NCBI RefSeq assembly: GCF_002797685.1
Contig: NZ_PGFH01000001.1
Location: 1,054,001-1,118,000 of the forward strand
DNA: 64,000 bases
Direction of reading: 5' to 3'
From: Salinibacterium amurskyense
GTDB taxonomy: Bacteria; Actinomycetota; Actinomycetes; Actinomycetales; Microbacteriaceae
In this document: one piece after another, positions 47,225 through 56,632 of the stretch
Layout of the letters: each line of letters opens with the position of its first letter
How positions within the stretch are numbered: the first letter of the stretch is position 1
Translations under genes and position numbers: made by a program
Notes under the pieces: model-generated
What the model was told of the DNA's origin: nothing
Database searches by the model: none
The model's input: the letters and a program-made list of their open reading frames with translations, nothing else

Positions 47225-48817
47225 GTGGCTAAGCCGATCGTTGTGATCGCCGAAGAACTTTCCCCCGCAACAGTTGACGCCCTCGGGCCCGACTTTGAGA
47301 TTCGAAACGTTGACGGCACTGACCGTGACGCGTTGAAGTCTGCGCTCTCTGACGCGCAGGCCGTTCTCATCCGTTCAGCAACCCAAATGGATGCCGATGC
47401 TCTTGCTGCCGCGCCTGGCCTGAAGGTCATCGCGCGCGCCGGTGTTGGCCTCGACAACGTGGACATCAAGGCGGCTACTGCTGCCGGTGTCATGGTTGTG
47501 AACGCTCCTACCTCCAACATCATCTCGGCCGCCGAGCTGACCGTCGGGCACATCTTGAGCCTCGCGCGTCACATTCCGGCTGCCTCCAGTGCTCTCGCGC
47601 AGGGGCAGTGGAAGCGCTCGCAGTACTCGGGCACCGAACTCTTTGAGAAGACGATCGGCATCATCGGCCTCGGCCGTATCGGTGGTCTCATTACTGAGCG
47701 GATGCAGGCCTTCGGCACGAGCATCATCGCGTACGACCCCTACGTCACGGCCGCTCGCGCGCAGCAGATGGGCGTCACGCTCGTCTCGCTCGACGAACTG
47801 CTCGAGCGTTCGGACTTCATCACGATCCACATGCCCAAGACTCCTGAGACCACGGGCATGATCTCGACCGAGCAGTTTGCTCGCATGAAGTCGAGCGCCT
47901 ACATCGTCAACGTGGCCCGTGGTGGCCTCATCGATGAAGACGCCCTCTACACGGCCCTCAAGTCGCGTCGCATTGCCGGCGCCGGCCTCGACGTTTTCGT
48001 GAGCGAGCCGCCCACAGGGTCGCCGCTTCTCGATCTCGAGAACACCATCGTCACGCCGCACCTCGGTGCTTCGACTGCTGAAGCCCAAGAGAAGGCTGGC
48101 GTTTCGGTAGCCAAGTCTGTTCGACTCGCCCTCGGTGGCGAGCTCGTGCCTGACGCCGTCAACGTTGCTGGTGGCATCATCCACCAGACTGTGCGCCCCG
48201 GCATCCCGCTCATGGAAAAGCTCGGCCAGGTCTTCTCGGGTCTCTCCGGCAGCCCCGTCACCAACGTCGACATCGAGGTTCGCGGCGAGATCGTCGAACA
48301 CGATGTCAACGTGCTCAAGCTTGCTGCGCTCAAGGGCATCTTCACGAACGTGGTGTCAGAGACGGTTAGCTACGTCAACGCACCGCTGCTCGCTGACCAG
48401 CGTGGCCTCACCGTCCGCTTGATTACGGATGCTGTGAGCCCCGAATACCGCAACCTGCTGACCATCCGTGGTTCGCTTGCTGACGGCTCGCAGGTTTCTG
48501 TTTCGGGAACCCTGGTCGGAAACAAGCAGCTCGAAAAGATCGTTGAAATCAACGGTTACGACATTGAGGTTCCGCTCGCGGATCACCTCATCGTCATGAT
48601 GTACGAAGACCGCACCGGAATCGTTGCCGTCTTCGGTAAAGAGTTCGGCGACGCCAACATCAACATCGCCGGCATGCAGATCGCGCGCGAAAGCGAAGGC
48701 GGCAACGCTCTCTCCGTGCTCACGGTCGACTCGCAGGCATCCGCTGATGTTCTCGCGACGGTAGGGGAGCGCATTGACGCTCGCTACGTGCACGCAATCG
48801 ACATCGTCGACGCCTAG
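47225..48817 (+). CDS. serA: D-3-phosphoglycerate dehydrogenase
   Basis: A 530-residue long-form (type I) PGDH, first enzyme of serine synthesis. The substrate- and NAD-binding domains contain GIIGLGRIGGLITERM (Rossmann), the catalytic Arg in VNVARGGLIDEDAL and the His/Glu pair (SEPPTGSPLLDLENTIVTPH split by the loop). An intervening (ASB) domain and a C-terminal ACT domain (DRTGIVAVFGKEFGDANINI region) allow serine feedback. GTG 47225 follows AAGGATC. The terminator hairpin is 33 bp after the stop. Confidence 0.97.
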   Translation: MAKPIVVIAEELSPATVDALGPDFEIRNVDGTDRDALKSALSDAQAVLIRSATQMDADALAAAPGLKVIARAGVGLDNVDIKAATAAGVMVVNAPTSNIISAAELTVGHILSLARHIPAASSALAQGQWKRSQYSGTELFEKTIGIIGLGRIGGLITERMQAFGTSIIAYDPYVTAARAQQMGVTLVSLDELLERSDFITIHMPKTPETTGMISTEQFARMKSSAYIVNVARGGLIDEDALYTALKSRRIAGAGLDVFVSEPPTGSPLLDLENTIVTPHLGASTAEAQEKAGVSVAKSVRLALGGELVPDAVNVAGGIIHQTVRPGIPLMEKLGQVFSGLSGSPVTNVDIEVRGEIVEHDVNVLKLAALKGIFTNVVSETVSYVNAPLLADQRGLTVRLITDAVSPEYRNLLTIRGSLADGSQVSVSGTLVGNKQLEKIVEINGYDIEVPLADHLIVMMYEDRTGIVAVFGKEFGDANINIAGMQIARESEGGNALSVLTVDSQASADVLATVGERIDARYVHAIDIVDA

Positions 48818-48850
48818 TCACTTCGTTCGCACCCTCGTGGTGTGAGCACA

Positions 48851-48889
48851 ACAAAAGGCGCGCCCCGACTTTCGGGACGCGCCTTTTGT
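48851..48889 (+). terminator. Terminator after serA (bidirectional)
   Basis: An 18-pair stem with one mismatch (ACAAAAGGCGCG on the left arm, its complement ending CCTTTTGT on the right) and a CTT loop. The U- and A-rich flanks suit both strands. The next gene is convergent. Confidence 0.9.
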
Positions 48890-48925
48890 GCGTTGAACGT
48901 TGTGGCCATCGGCCAAGGGCGGTCG

Positions 48926-49183
48926 TTAGATGGTTTCGTCGGGGGTTGTGGTGGTGCGGCGCTCACTGATCGAGCCATTCGCACCGTCGGTACCGTTGTG
49001 CACGGTGGTGACTGAGGTGCGCTTACGCATCATTAGTACAAGCCCGATGATGAAAGTCACAGCTCCCGCTGCCATCAGGATGTAGCCGATGAGGTCAATA
49101 TTGACTCCTTCGACTTGGAAATCGAGCGCGAAAGTAAGAATCGCGCCGATAACGACAAGGACAATTCCGGTTCCAATACTCAT
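48926..49183 (-). CDS. DUF6458 family small membrane protein
   Basis: An 85-residue protein with two membrane helices (about 4-24 and 32-51), the first beginning MSIGTGIVLVVIGAILTFAL, which is the DUF6458 hallmark of Micrococcales. A charged Thr/Asp-rich tail follows. On its strand TAAAAT lies 7 nt before the ATG (49191-49196), so it is probably leaderless. Function is unknown. Confidence 0.88.
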   Translation of the reverse strand: MSIGTGIVLVVIGAILTFALDFQVEGVNIDLIGYILMAAGAVTFIIGLVLMMRKRTSVTTVHNGTDGANGSISERRTTTTPDETI

Positions 49184-49190
49184 GAGCCCA

Positions 49191-49196
49191 ATTTTA
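49191..49196 (-). promoter_or_regulatory. Leaderless -10 element TAAAAT
   Basis: Read on the minus strand, TAAAAT ends 7 nt before the DUF6458 start codon, with no Shine-Dalgarno sequence. Confidence 0.55.
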
Positions 49197-49304
49197 GCCC
49201 ACCTAATTCAGCGCGCAATCAGGCAACGTTCAGGAAAGTCATAAAGGCCGCGCATTCAGGGCCCCAAGGCTGCCGCCCCGACGCCGCGAGTAGCCCCGCA
49301 GCGG

Positions 49305-49310
49305 TACTGT
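49305..49310 (+). promoter_or_regulatory. Leaderless -10 element TACTGT for leuB
   Basis: TACTGT ends 6 nt before ATG 49317 and no Shine-Dalgarno sequence is visible. Confidence 0.6.
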
Positions 49311-49316
49311 ATTTAC

Positions 49317-50363
49317 ATGCCTTCTCAGATAAACCTTGCAGTCATTCCCGGTGATGGTATTGGGCCCGAAGTTGTGGCCGAGGCCCTCAAAGTTTTGAAG
49401 GCAACCGGGGTGGATGTTTCCACCACCGAGTTCCCCTTCGGAGCCAGCCACTACCTCGAGTCGGGCACCATTCTCGAAGACTCCGACATCGCAGAGCTCG
49501 CGAAGCATGACGCGATCCTGCTCGGTGCTGTCGGGGGAGACCCGCGCGACCCTCGCCTCAAAGGCGGCATCATCGAGCGAGGCCTGCTGCTCAAGCTGCG
49601 GTTTGCGCTCGATCACCACGTGAACCTGCGCCCCACCACGATCTTCCCCGGTGTCACGTCGCCGCTGGCCGAGCCCGGCGCTGTCGACTTTGTTGTCGTG
49701 CGCGAAGGTACTGAAGGTCCCTACGTGGGCAACGGTGGCAGCATCCGCACCGGCACGCCTCACGAGATCGCGACCGAGGTTTCGCTCAACACGGCGTACG
49801 GCGTCGAGCGCGTTGTTCGCTTCGCTTTCGAGCACGCCATGTCTCGCCCGCGCAAGAAGCTCACGCTCGTGCACAAGACCAACGTTCTCACCTATGCGGG
49901 TGGCCTCTGGCAGTCCACGGTTGACCGTATTTCTGCCGAGTACCCGGATGTCGCGGTCGATTACCTGCACGTTGATGCGGCGACTATCTTCCTCGTGACG
50001 AAACCGAGTACATTTGACGTCATCGTCACTGACAACCTTTTCGGTGACATCCTTACAGACCTCGCAGCAGCCATCAGCGGCGGCATTGGTTTGGCCGCCT
50101 CCGGCAACTTGAACCCGAGCGGGGAATTCCCCTCCATGTTCGAGCCGGTTCATGGCTCAGCGCCCGACATTGCGGGCAAACAACTCGCTGATCCTACGGC
50201 GGCAATCCTGTCGATTGCATTGCTGCTCTCACAGTCCGGTCACACGGATGCCGCGGCGAAGGTCACGGCGGCCGTGGAAGCCGATCTCAGCACTCGCGGC
50301 ACCGCCGCACGCTCGACGTCTGAGATTGGCAGTGCAATTGCCGACGCTGTAGCGCAGAATTAA
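49317..50363 (+). CDS. leuB: 3-isopropylmalate dehydrogenase
   Basis: A 348-residue decarboxylating dehydrogenase of leucine synthesis. [10 protein letters not shown] starts the fold. The substrate arginines are in [14 protein letters not shown]. The Mg aspartates are in [19 protein letters not shown]. The NAD specificity loop is in [20 protein letters not shown]. It matches the shorter actinobacterial LeuB type. ilvE and an FAA hydrolase follow in the same direction with short gaps. Confidence 0.95.
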   Translation: MPSQINLAVIPGDGIGPEVVAEALKVLKATGVDVSTTEFPFGASHYLESGTILEDSDIAELAKHDAILLGAVGGDPRDPRLKGGIIERGLLLKLRFALDHHVNLRPTTIFPGVTSPLAEPGAVDFVVVREGTEGPYVGNGGSIRTGTPHEIATEVSLNTAYGVERVVRFAFEHAMSRPRKKLTLVHKTNVLTYAGGLWQSTVDRISAEYPDVAVDYLHVDAATIFLVTKPSTFDVIVTDNLFGDILTDLAAAISGGIGLAASGNLNPSGEFPSMFEPVHGSAPDIAGKQLADPTAAILSIALLLSQSGHTDAAAKVTAAVEADLSTRGTAARSTSEIGSAIADAVAQN

Positions 50364-50402
50364 CCCACCGCCATTATGGCTGTACGTCATTAAGGACATT
50401 TG

Positions 50403-51509
50403 ATGAAGAATCTGCTGGCTGATCGCCCCCTCACCTTCATGGTGAAGAAGAACCAAGAACCCCGCTCGGTCGAAGAGCGTGACGCGATTCTGGCTAACCC
50501 TGGCTTCGGTGTGAACTTCACCGACCACATGGTCGACATCTGTTGGTCAGAGATGGGCGGCTGGCACCGACCGCGCGTGCAGCCGTATGGTCCGATTCAG
50601 CTCGACCCGGCGGCATCCGTTCTGCACTATGCGCAGGAGATCTTCGAGGGACTCAAGGCTTTCCGTCACCAAGACGGATCGATCTGGTCCTTCCGCCCCG
50701 AGGCGAACGGTGCACGGTTGCAGCGTTCCGCTCGTCGCATGGCGCTGCCTGAACTTCCGGTTCCGGCGTTCATCGATTCGCTCAAGCAGCTCATCGCGGT
50801 TGACGGCGACTGGGTGCCGAGCGCTCCCGAGACGAGCCTCTACTTGCGCCCCTTCATGTTCGCAAAAGAGGCATTCCTCGGAGTGCGCGCGGCAAAGAAG
50901 GTCAACTATTACGTGATCGCAAGCCCGGCTGGCGCTTACTTCACCGGTGGCGTTGCTCCCGTTTCGATCTGGATCTCCACGAACTTCACGCGCGCAGGCA
51001 AGGGTGGAACGGGTGCGGCCAAGACCGGCGGCAATTACGCCTCATCGCTTATCGCGCAGCAAGAAGCGGCAGAGCAGGGGTGCGCCCAGGTTCTGTTCTT
51101 GGATGCCGAAGAGGGCAAGTACATCGAAGAACTTGGCGGCATGAACGTGGTTCTCGTCAAGAAAGACGGAACGCTCATCACGCCGCAGTCCGAGTCGATT
51201 CTTGAGGGCATCACTCGCGACTCTGTTTTGCAGCTCGCTGAAGACCGCGGCCACACGGTCGAGCGTCGCCGGGTCACTCTTGAAGAGTGGCGTGAGGGCG
51301 TTGAGTCGGGCGAGATCACCGAAATGTTCGCGTGCGGTACCGCCGCGGTCATCACGCCCATTGCCATGCTCAAGGGTGACGGTGTGGAATTTGGGTCGGC
51401 GGATGCTCCCGCCGGCGAACTGACGATGTCGCTGCGCGAAGAGCTCACCGACATCCAATATGGCCGTCGCGATGACAAGCACGGCTGGATGATGAGGCTC
51501 GACGCATGA
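50403..51509 (+). CDS. ilvE: Branched-chain amino acid aminotransferase
   Basis: A 368-residue fold-type IV PLP enzyme catalysing the last step of valine, leucine and isoleucine synthesis. The phosphate and substrate loop is in YAQEIFEGLKAFRHQDG. The PLP lysine is in GTGAAKTGGNYASSL (K of AKTGGNYA). The Glu of EELGGMNV contacts the pyridine N. ATG 50403 is preceded by AAGGA. The TTG directly before it is less likely. The 3' end overlaps the next gene by 4 nt. Confidence 0.96.
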   Translation: MKNLLADRPLTFMVKKNQEPRSVEERDAILANPGFGVNFTDHMVDICWSEMGGWHRPRVQPYGPIQLDPAASVLHYAQEIFEGLKAFRHQDGSIWSFRPEANGARLQRSARRMALPELPVPAFIDSLKQLIAVDGDWVPSAPETSLYLRPFMFAKEAFLGVRAAKKVNYYVIASPAGAYFTGGVAPVSIWISTNFTRAGKGGTGAAKTGGNYASSLIAQQEAAEQGCAQVLFLDAEEGKYIEELGGMNVVLVKKDGTLITPQSESILEGITRDSVLQLAEDRGHTVERRRVTLEEWREGVESGEITEMFACGTAAVITPIAMLKGDGVEFGSADAPAGELTMSLREELTDIQYGRRDDKHGWMMRLDA

Positions 51510-52276
51510 AGGTAGCTCGTTTCAGCGCTGGCGCAGGCGCCCGCTACGGAATCATTGATGGCGACGAGATTGTCGTTCTGACCGGTGACCCGATGTTCAA
51601 CGGCTTTGAGACCACTGACGAGCGCTTGCCGCTCTCGGACATCAAGCTGCTGGCGCCGGTCATCCCTCGTTCGAAGGTCGTGGCGTTCGGTCGCAACTAT
51701 GCCGAGCACGCTAAGGAGCTTGGCAACGAGGTTCCGGATGCTCCCATGATGTTCATCAAGCCGAACACGTCTGTCGTGGGCCCCGGCGACGCCATCATGC
51801 TGCCGACGCAGTCCGAAGAAGTGGCGTTCGAGGGTGAGCTTGCCGTGATCATCGGCAGCATCGCTAAGAACGTGGCCGAGGCCGACTTTGAGAGCGTCAT
51901 CTTTGGCTACACGATTGCCAACGATGTCACCGCTCGCGACCTTCAGAAGAAGGATGGCCAGTGGTCCCGCGCCAAGGGCTTCGACACGTTCTGCCCGCTC
52001 GGGCCCGTGATCGAGACCGAATTCGTGGTGGGTTCGCAGAGCATCCGCACCACGGTGAACGGTGACCTCAAGCAAGACGGCACCGTTGACCAGATGATCC
52101 ATTCGGTGGCAGCGCAAGTGGCGTACGCCTCCGCGGCGTTCACGTTGCTGCCCGGCGACATTATCCTCACGGGTACGCCGGCTGGCGTTGGCCCGATCGT
52201 GAACGGCGACACCGTCGACATCACGATCGAGGGCATCGGCACGCTGAGCAACCCGGTTCGTTCTATCGCCAAGTAG
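51506..52276 (+). CDS. Fumarylacetoacetate hydrolase family protein
   Basis: A 256-residue FAH-fold enzyme. The metal ligands are in the E-x-E pattern (FEGELAVIIG) and Asp in NDVTARDLQKKDGQW. The C-terminal GDIILTGTPAGVGPI is typical. This subgroup includes 2-hydroxyhepta-2,4-diene-1,7-dioate isomerases, oxaloacetate decarboxylases and acylpyruvases. The real substrate is not evident. It is coupled to ilvE and precedes gltX, a pairing common in actinobacteria. Confidence 0.92.
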   Translation: MKVARFSAGAGARYGIIDGDEIVVLTGDPMFNGFETTDERLPLSDIKLLAPVIPRSKVVAFGRNYAEHAKELGNEVPDAPMMFIKPNTSVVGPGDAIMLPTQSEEVAFEGELAVIIGSIAKNVAEADFESVIFGYTIANDVTARDLQKKDGQWSRAKGFDTFCPLGPVIETEFVVGSQSIRTTVNGDLKQDGTVDQMIHSVAAQVAYASAAFTLLPGDIILTGTPAGVGPIVNGDTVDITIEGIGTLSNPVRSIAK

Positions 52277-52284
52277 GCGCAGTC

Positions 52285-52313
52285 GCAGAACCGCCCGCAG
52301 AGGGCGGTTCTGC
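52285..52313 (+). terminator. Hairpin between the FAA hydrolase gene and gltX
   Basis: A 12-bp perfect stem GCAGAACCGCCC / GGGCGGTTCTGC with a 5-nt loop. It ends 4 nt before the gltX -10 hexamer. There is no U-tract, so it is a weak terminator or a partition between transcripts. Confidence 0.65.
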
Positions 52314-52317
52314 GGCT

Positions 52318-52323
52318 TAGAAT
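52318..52323 (+). promoter_or_regulatory. Leaderless -10 element TAGAAT for gltX
   Basis: TAGAAT ends 7 nt before ATG 52331. This makes that codon the likely start, not ATG 52322, which overlaps the hexamer. Confidence 0.55.
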
Positions 52324-52330
52324 GGTGGCA

Positions 52331-53821
52331 ATGTCTGCGCCATTTTCTACTGCAACCGCTTCCGACGTTCGCGTTCGGTTTTGTCCGTCACCTACGGGTA
52401 CGCCCCACGTCGGGCTGATTCGTACTGCCCTGTTCAACTGGGCTTACGCACGCCACATGGGTGGCAAGTTGGTGTTCCGTATTGAAGATACGGATGCCGC
52501 TCGCGACAGCGAAGAGAGCTACTTGCAGCTTCTCGACGCGATGCGTTGGTTGGGCCTCGACTGGGACGAGGGTGTGGAGAACGGTGGGCCGCACGAGCCT
52601 TACCGTCAGTCGCAGCGCTCTGACATCTATCTTGAGGTCATCGAGAAGCTGAAGGCTTCCGGTCACCTCTACGAATCTTTTGCGACCGGTGAAGAGATCG
52701 AGGCCCGCAATGTGGCCAACGGTCGCGACCCCAAGCAGGGCTACGACAACTTCGAGCGCGACCTCACCGCTGAGCAGATCGCCGCCTTCAAAGAAGAGGG
52801 CCGTAAGCCGGCTTTGCGTTTGCGCGTACCCGACTCCGACTTGAGCTTCGACGACCTGGTTCGTGGCGACATCACATTCCCCGCCGGTTCGTTCTCTGAC
52901 TTTGTTGTGGTGCGCCCGAACGGTGCGCCGCTGTACACGTTCGTGAACCCGGTGGATGACGCGCTCATGGGCATCACGCACGTGCTGCGCGGTGAGGACC
53001 TGCTCTCGAGCACTCCGCGCCAGATCGCCCTCTACACGGCTCTTATCGAGATCGGCCTAACGGATGCGATCCCGCGCTTCGGCCACCTTCCTTACGTGAT
53101 GGGTGAGGGCAACAAGAAGCTTTCCAAGCGCGACCCCGAGTCGAACCTGTTTCACCACCGCGACCGCGGGTTCATCCCCGAGGGTCTCATCAACTACCTC
53201 TCGCTGTTGGGCTGGTCGCTTGCGCCTGACCGCGACGTGTTCTCAATTGAAGAAATGATTGCCGCGTTCGACGTGGTGAACGTGAACCCGAACCCGGCCC
53301 GTTTCGACGTGAAGAAGGCGGAGTCGCTGAATGGCGACCACATCCGTCTGCTCTCGGCGGAGGAGTTCGCTGGTCGTCTCGTGCCGTACCTCGTTGCTGC
53401 TGACGTCATTTCGGCTGAGCCGACCGAGGCTGAGCTGGCGACGCTGGCTGCTGCCGCACCTCTCGTGCAGGAGCGCATGCAGTTGCTGGGTGACGCTCCC
53501 GCACTGTTGCAGTTCTTGTTCACGGCGGATGCCGATCTCACCGTCGACGCCGATGCGATGCCGAAGGCCGAAGGCCCCGAAGTTCTGGATGCCGCGATCG
53601 CCGTGCTGACTGATCTTGATACGTGGACGCACGATGCCATCGAGGCCGCCCTGCGCGCCGAACTCATCGAGGTGAAAGAGATGAAGCCGCGCCTGGCCTT
53701 CGGACCCTTGCGTAGTGCGATCGCTGGTCGCCGCATCAGCCCGCCGCTCTTCGAGTCGATGGAACTGTTGGGCAAGGAATCGTCACTGGTTCGGCTGAAG
53801 GCGTTGCGCGCCCAGCTATGA
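52331..53821 (+). CDS. gltX: Glutamyl-tRNA synthetase
   Basis: A 496-residue class I aminoacyl-tRNA synthetase. The HIGH-like motif is [19 protein letters not shown] (HVGL) and the KMSKS-like motif is KKLSKRD. The catalytic domain (1-310) and C-terminal anticodon-binding helices are complete. In actinobacteria the enzyme is usually non-discriminating and also glutamylates tRNA-Gln for GatCAB. The tRNA-Gln gene lies about 2 kb downstream. The stop overlaps the next gene by 4 nt. Confidence 0.96.
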   Translation: MSAPFSTATASDVRVRFCPSPTGTPHVGLIRTALFNWAYARHMGGKLVFRIEDTDAARDSEESYLQLLDAMRWLGLDWDEGVENGGPHEPYRQSQRSDIYLEVIEKLKASGHLYESFATGEEIEARNVANGRDPKQGYDNFERDLTAEQIAAFKEEGRKPALRLRVPDSDLSFDDLVRGDITFPAGSFSDFVVVRPNGAPLYTFVNPVDDALMGITHVLRGEDLLSSTPRQIALYTALIEIGLTDAIPRFGHLPYVMGEGNKKLSKRDPESNLFHHRDRGFIPEGLINYLSLLGWSLAPDRDVFSIEEMIAAFDVVNVNPNPARFDVKKAESLNGDHIRLLSAEEFAGRLVPYLVAADVISAEPTEAELATLAAAAPLVQERMQLLGDAPALLQFLFTADADLTVDADAMPKAEGPEVLDAAIAVLTDLDTWTHDAIEAALRAELIEVKEMKPRLAFGPLRSAIAGRRISPPLFESMELLGKESSLVRLKALRAQL

Positions 53822-54771
53822 GTGAGCAGTTCGACTGGGATGTTGTCATTGTCGGCGGCGGACCGGCCGGACTGAGTGCTGCCCTGAATCTGGCGCGGGC
53901 ACGTCGTCGCACTCTCGTGCTCGACAGCAATCGCCCCCGCAATTCGGCGACGTTCCACTCTCACGGCTTTTTGAGCCGCGATGGTATATCTCCTCTCGAG
54001 CTTCGCAAGATGGGCCGTGAGGAGCTTGAGCAGTATCCGAATGTGTCGTTTGAGCGCACGATTGTGGAAGGTATTGAGCCTCTGGTCGCTGCTGATGTTG
54101 CGGATGCCGCTAGCGCTCTTGAAGGCGCCTCAGCGACCGTTGGCGCCGGCTTCACCGTCACACATCGCGGGAGAGCGGTTACTACCCGCACCGTGCTGAT
54201 CGCGACCGGGTTGCGCGAGGTTCTGCCGAAGTTGCCAATGCTGCGCGCGTTCTATGGCACGAGCATCCACTCGTGCATGGAGTGTGACGGCTACGAGTAT
54301 GCGGATAAGCCGATTGCGCTGATTGGGCACACGGATGACTTGGCTGAGCGGGCGCTGCTGCTTTCGCAGTGGAGCCGCGACCTAATTGTCTTCACGCAGG
54401 GCATTGGCCATGTGAGCGACGCTGATGAGGCGATGCTCGCGGAGCGTGGTGTTCGCGTGGATCGCCGTGAAGTGGCGGATGTCGCGGGCGACCGTGATGG
54501 CCTGAACGGCGTGGTGCTTGTCGACGGCGAGACAGTCGCGCGCGAGGCCGCGTTTGTGCGCCCCGATTATGAGACGGCGCTCGACTTTGCGGCGGGCTTG
54601 CAGCTCGCACTCGACGCGGAGGGGCTGATTGTCGTGGACGCTGCCGGCCGCACCAGCACGGCGGGAGCGTATGCGATTGGTGATGCCACCCCGCCCGGCC
54701 CCCAGCAACTCATCGTTGCCGCGGGTGACGGCGCTGAGGTTGCCGCGGTCATCAACCGCGACTTGCTCTAG
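53818..54771 (+). CDS. Thioredoxin-reductase-like FAD/NAD(P) oxidoreductase
   Basis: A 317-residue flavoprotein. The FAD motif is [20 protein letters not shown] (8-27). The redox pair is C153-M-E-C156 followed by DGYEY, the position of the TrxR CxxC. The C-terminal FAD loop is [18 protein letters not shown]. The NADPH domain lacks the usual GGGxxA motif (here [16 protein letters not shown]), so a partner other than NADPH or thioredoxin is possible. It is coupled to gltX by a 4-nt overlap. Confidence 0.88.
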   Translation: MSEQFDWDVVIVGGGPAGLSAALNLARARRRTLVLDSNRPRNSATFHSHGFLSRDGISPLELRKMGREELEQYPNVSFERTIVEGIEPLVAADVADAASALEGASATVGAGFTVTHRGRAVTTRTVLIATGLREVLPKLPMLRAFYGTSIHSCMECDGYEYADKPIALIGHTDDLAERALLLSQWSRDLIVFTQGIGHVSDADEAMLAERGVRVDRREVADVAGDRDGLNGVVLVDGETVAREAAFVRPDYETALDFAAGLQLALDAEGLIVVDAAGRTSTAGAYAIGDATPPGPQQLIVAAGDGAEVAAVINRDLL

Positions 54772-54774
54772 AAC

Positions 54775-55212
54775 TCACTTTTCGGCGCGGCCTCGCGTCT
54801 TCATTATGGTGACGAGGCATGCGGCGAACATCACCGCTGTAACGGGGGCCCAGACGGCTCGTTCGACGGCGCTTGGCGTGATGAGGTTCAGGATGACGCC
54901 CACGCCCGCATAGGCGGTGGTTATCCAGGCGAGCACGGCGATGAGTCGGCGTGGGGCAGATCGCAGGGGGCCGCGTTCGGTGCGCGCAAGCATTGCTGCT
55001 GCCATGACGAGAACGAGGACGGCAGAGACGCCCGCAAAGATGCGGCCCTGAGTGGGGAGCGTTCCTTTATTCGCTCCGCCTTGGGTGTATTCGCCGAGGG
55101 GTGCTCCGAGCACGACGGCGAGTTGGAAGAGTGCGACGAGGGTGAAGAGCACGGCCGCGATGGTGGCGCCGATGCGTGCAGCACGGTGGATGGGGGTGGT
55201 GATTCTATTCAT
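54775..55212 (-). CDS. Four-helix membrane protein in a PadR operon
   Basis: A 145-residue protein with four hydrophobic segments (about 14-36, 58-75, 87-107, 113-135) and a basic C-terminal tail. No family motif was recognised. It overlaps the upstream PadR regulator gene by 4 nt, so its expression is probably controlled by that regulator in response to an unknown signal. Confidence 0.8.
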   Translation of the reverse strand: MNRITTPIHRAARIGATIAAVLFTLVALFQLAVVLGAPLGEYTQGGANKGTLPTQGRIFAGVSAVLVLVMAAAMLARTERGPLRSAPRRLIAVLAWITTAYAGVGVILNLITPSAVERAVWAPVTAVMFAACLVTIMKTRGRAEK

Positions 55213-55751
55213 CGGGCGGACTCCTTGTGGTTGGCGAGTTGGGCACGAAGTTCATCGAGCCACGTAATCTCAGCGCGCGCGTGAGCTCGTCCGGATTCGA
55301 GCGTTGCGTATTGCAACTGGATGGCGAGAGAGGTTTTGCGGGGTGCGCTCGAGGCGAGAGCGTCAAGGGTGGTGAGGAGTTCTACGGCGGCGGAGCGACG
55401 TTGGTCGAGCAGTTCGATAACGCCTGAGGTGCCGAGCGACGCGGCGAAGAACAGCCGCAAGAGAAAAGGTTCGCGGGAGTTATCTGGCTCAAGGGGCGAG
55501 GCCAGCCACGCCTCCAATGCTTCGCGGCCTGGTTCGAGGAGCGTGTACAAGCGTCGGTCGGGTCGTGTTGCCTGCTCGACGGTGGTGCTTTCGACCAAGC
55601 CGTCGGCTTCGGCGCGATGGAGGGTGCGGTAGAGCTGCGACTGATCGGCGGGCCAGAAGTGTGCGGCGGTTGTCGAGAACGCTTTGCCGAGTTCATAGCC
55701 GGTCATGGGCTGAATCGCGACGAAACCGAGCACGGCGTGAAGGAGAGACAT
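55209..55751 (-). CDS. PadR family transcriptional regulator
   Basis: A 180-residue PadR protein. The N-terminal winged HTH (1-85) has LLHAVLGFVAIQPMTGYELG and QSQLYRTLHRAEADGLVE. The C-terminal Vir_C-like helices mediate dimerisation. The start was set at ATG 55751, just behind TATATT at 6-nt spacing. The ORF extension to 55769 lies inside the operator. It probably represses itself and the downstream membrane-protein gene. Confidence 0.9.
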   Translation of the reverse strand: MSLLHAVLGFVAIQPMTGYELGKAFSTTAAHFWPADQSQLYRTLHRAEADGLVESTTVEQATRPDRRLYTLLEPGREALEAWLASPLEPDNSREPFLLRLFFAASLGTSGVIELLDQRRSAAVELLTTLDALASSAPRKTSLAIQLQYATLESGRAHARAEITWLDELRAQLANHKESAR

Positions 55752-55757
55752 GCTCCG

Positions 55758-55763
55758 AATATA
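55758..55763 (-). promoter_or_regulatory. Leaderless -10 element TATATT for the PadR gene
   Basis: On the minus strand TATATT ends 6 nt before ATG 55751. It overlaps the palindromic operator. Confidence 0.55.
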
Positions 55764-55778
55764 GGACAAGTCCTATAT
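55759..55778 (-). promoter_or_regulatory. PadR operator palindrome
   Basis: ATATAGGAC-AA-GTCCTATAT has 9-bp perfect arms around a central AA. It overlaps the -10 region of the PadR gene and ends 8 nt before its start codon. It resembles PadR-type operators, so autorepression is expected. Confidence 0.8.
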
Positions 55779-55816
55779 GGCGTCAAGGAGTGAACCACAA
55801 CCCGCTCAGGATGCGC

Positions 55817-55822
55817 TAAAGT
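55817..55822 (+). promoter_or_regulatory. -10 element TAAAGT for tRNA-Gln
   Basis: TAAAGT lies 31 nt upstream of the tRNA-Gln gene. No clear -35 is visible. Confidence 0.45.
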
Positions 55823-55853
55823 AGTAAATCGGTTCGGCTGCGGTTGAATCCTG

Positions 55854-55925
55854 TGGGGTATGGTGTAATTGGCAACACGGAAGATTCTGATTCTTTTGTT
55901 CTTGGTTCGAGTCCAGGTACCCCAG
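55854..55925 (+). tRNA. tRNA-Gln (CTG)
   Basis: The cloverleaf is complete. The acceptor is TGGGGTA/TACCCCA. The anticodon stem is GAAGA/TCTTT with loop TTCTGAT, so the anticodon is CTG. The T-loop is GGTTCGAGTCC-like. The discriminator is G, and CCA is not encoded. A terminator lies 28 bp downstream. Confidence 0.95.
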
Positions 55926-55953
55926 CAAAACAACTAGGGAGCAACTCCCGCCC

Positions 55954-55980
55954 AGCCCGGCTCACGCCGGGCTTTTTCTT
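55954..55980 (+). terminator. Rho-independent terminator after tRNA-Gln
   Basis: The stem AGCCCGGC-TCAC-GCCGGGCT is followed by TTTTCTT. Confidence 0.9.
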
Positions 55981-56052
55981 TGCCGGTGCCGTGCGGAGCC
56001 TCTTGCGCTCTTAGCCGCACAAGACGTGCAGCTAGCTCGCTCACGTTGGGCG

Positions 56053-56631
56053 CTAGTTTAGGCCCATCGCGCTGCGGAAATCGGGGTCGAGTTCGACCCA
56101 AGGTGGCGCGAACTCGACGAACTGCGTTTCGCTGTTCCACGACACGTGATGAGCGACGTAGTCGCCCCATTTATTGAGTAGACCTGCGAGCGAATCGGCG
56201 ATGGCGATTTTCTCTAAGCCCCAGAAGTAATAGAGAAGAGCATTCCCTTCGATGAGATCGACCATCATCAGGTCACCGGCGCCTGAGCGACTGAGGATCG
56301 GGAAGTGAGGGTTGTGTTCCCCGCTCGACCCCCTGGCGCCGAGCATTGGTCTATAGGAGAAGGTTGTGATTGCTTCATCGAGCGAGATGGGGTCGTAGTT
56401 AAGGAAGAAGCCGGAACAAATCCTTCCGGCATCTTTCACTCCGTGGTGCCACGAAAACCAATCGACCAGCGCCTCCGGCGCGCTCCCCGTCGCCGCGAGT
56501 AGGCGTTCTCTGATCTGTGCCTTTGTGTAGATCGGTGGTTCAACTGCTTCTTCAAAGGGAACGCCCCGAATTTTGAGTATTTCGCGGTAGGCAGCCACGG
56601 GTGAATGGTCGTTGTGGGGCATGTGATGCAC
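56053..56631 (-). CDS. SMI1/KNR4 (SUKH)-like protein
   Basis: A 192-residue protein with the helix-plus-sheet pattern of SUKH domains. It has an N-terminal helix (YTKAQIRERLLAATGSAPEA), a Trp/His-rich strand region (LVDWFSWHHGVKDAG), an acidic/Ser loop (FLNYDPISLDEAITTFSY) and a C-terminal helix (LAGLLNKWGDYVAHHV). SUKH proteins are often immunity or toxin-partner proteins, but no toxin gene is adjacent. The GTG start 1 nt after the upstream stop indicates coupling to the SRPBCC gene. The family call is tentative. Confidence 0.65.
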   Translation of the reverse strand: MHHMPHNDHSPVAAYREILKIRGVPFEEAVEPPIYTKAQIRERLLAATGSAPEALVDWFSWHHGVKDAGRICSGFFLNYDPISLDEAITTFSYRPMLGARGSSGEHNPHFPILSRSGAGDLMMVDLIEGNALLYYFWGLEKIAIADSLAGLLNKWGDYVAHHVSWNSETQFVEFAPPWVELDPDFRSAMGLN

Positions 56632-56632
56632 G

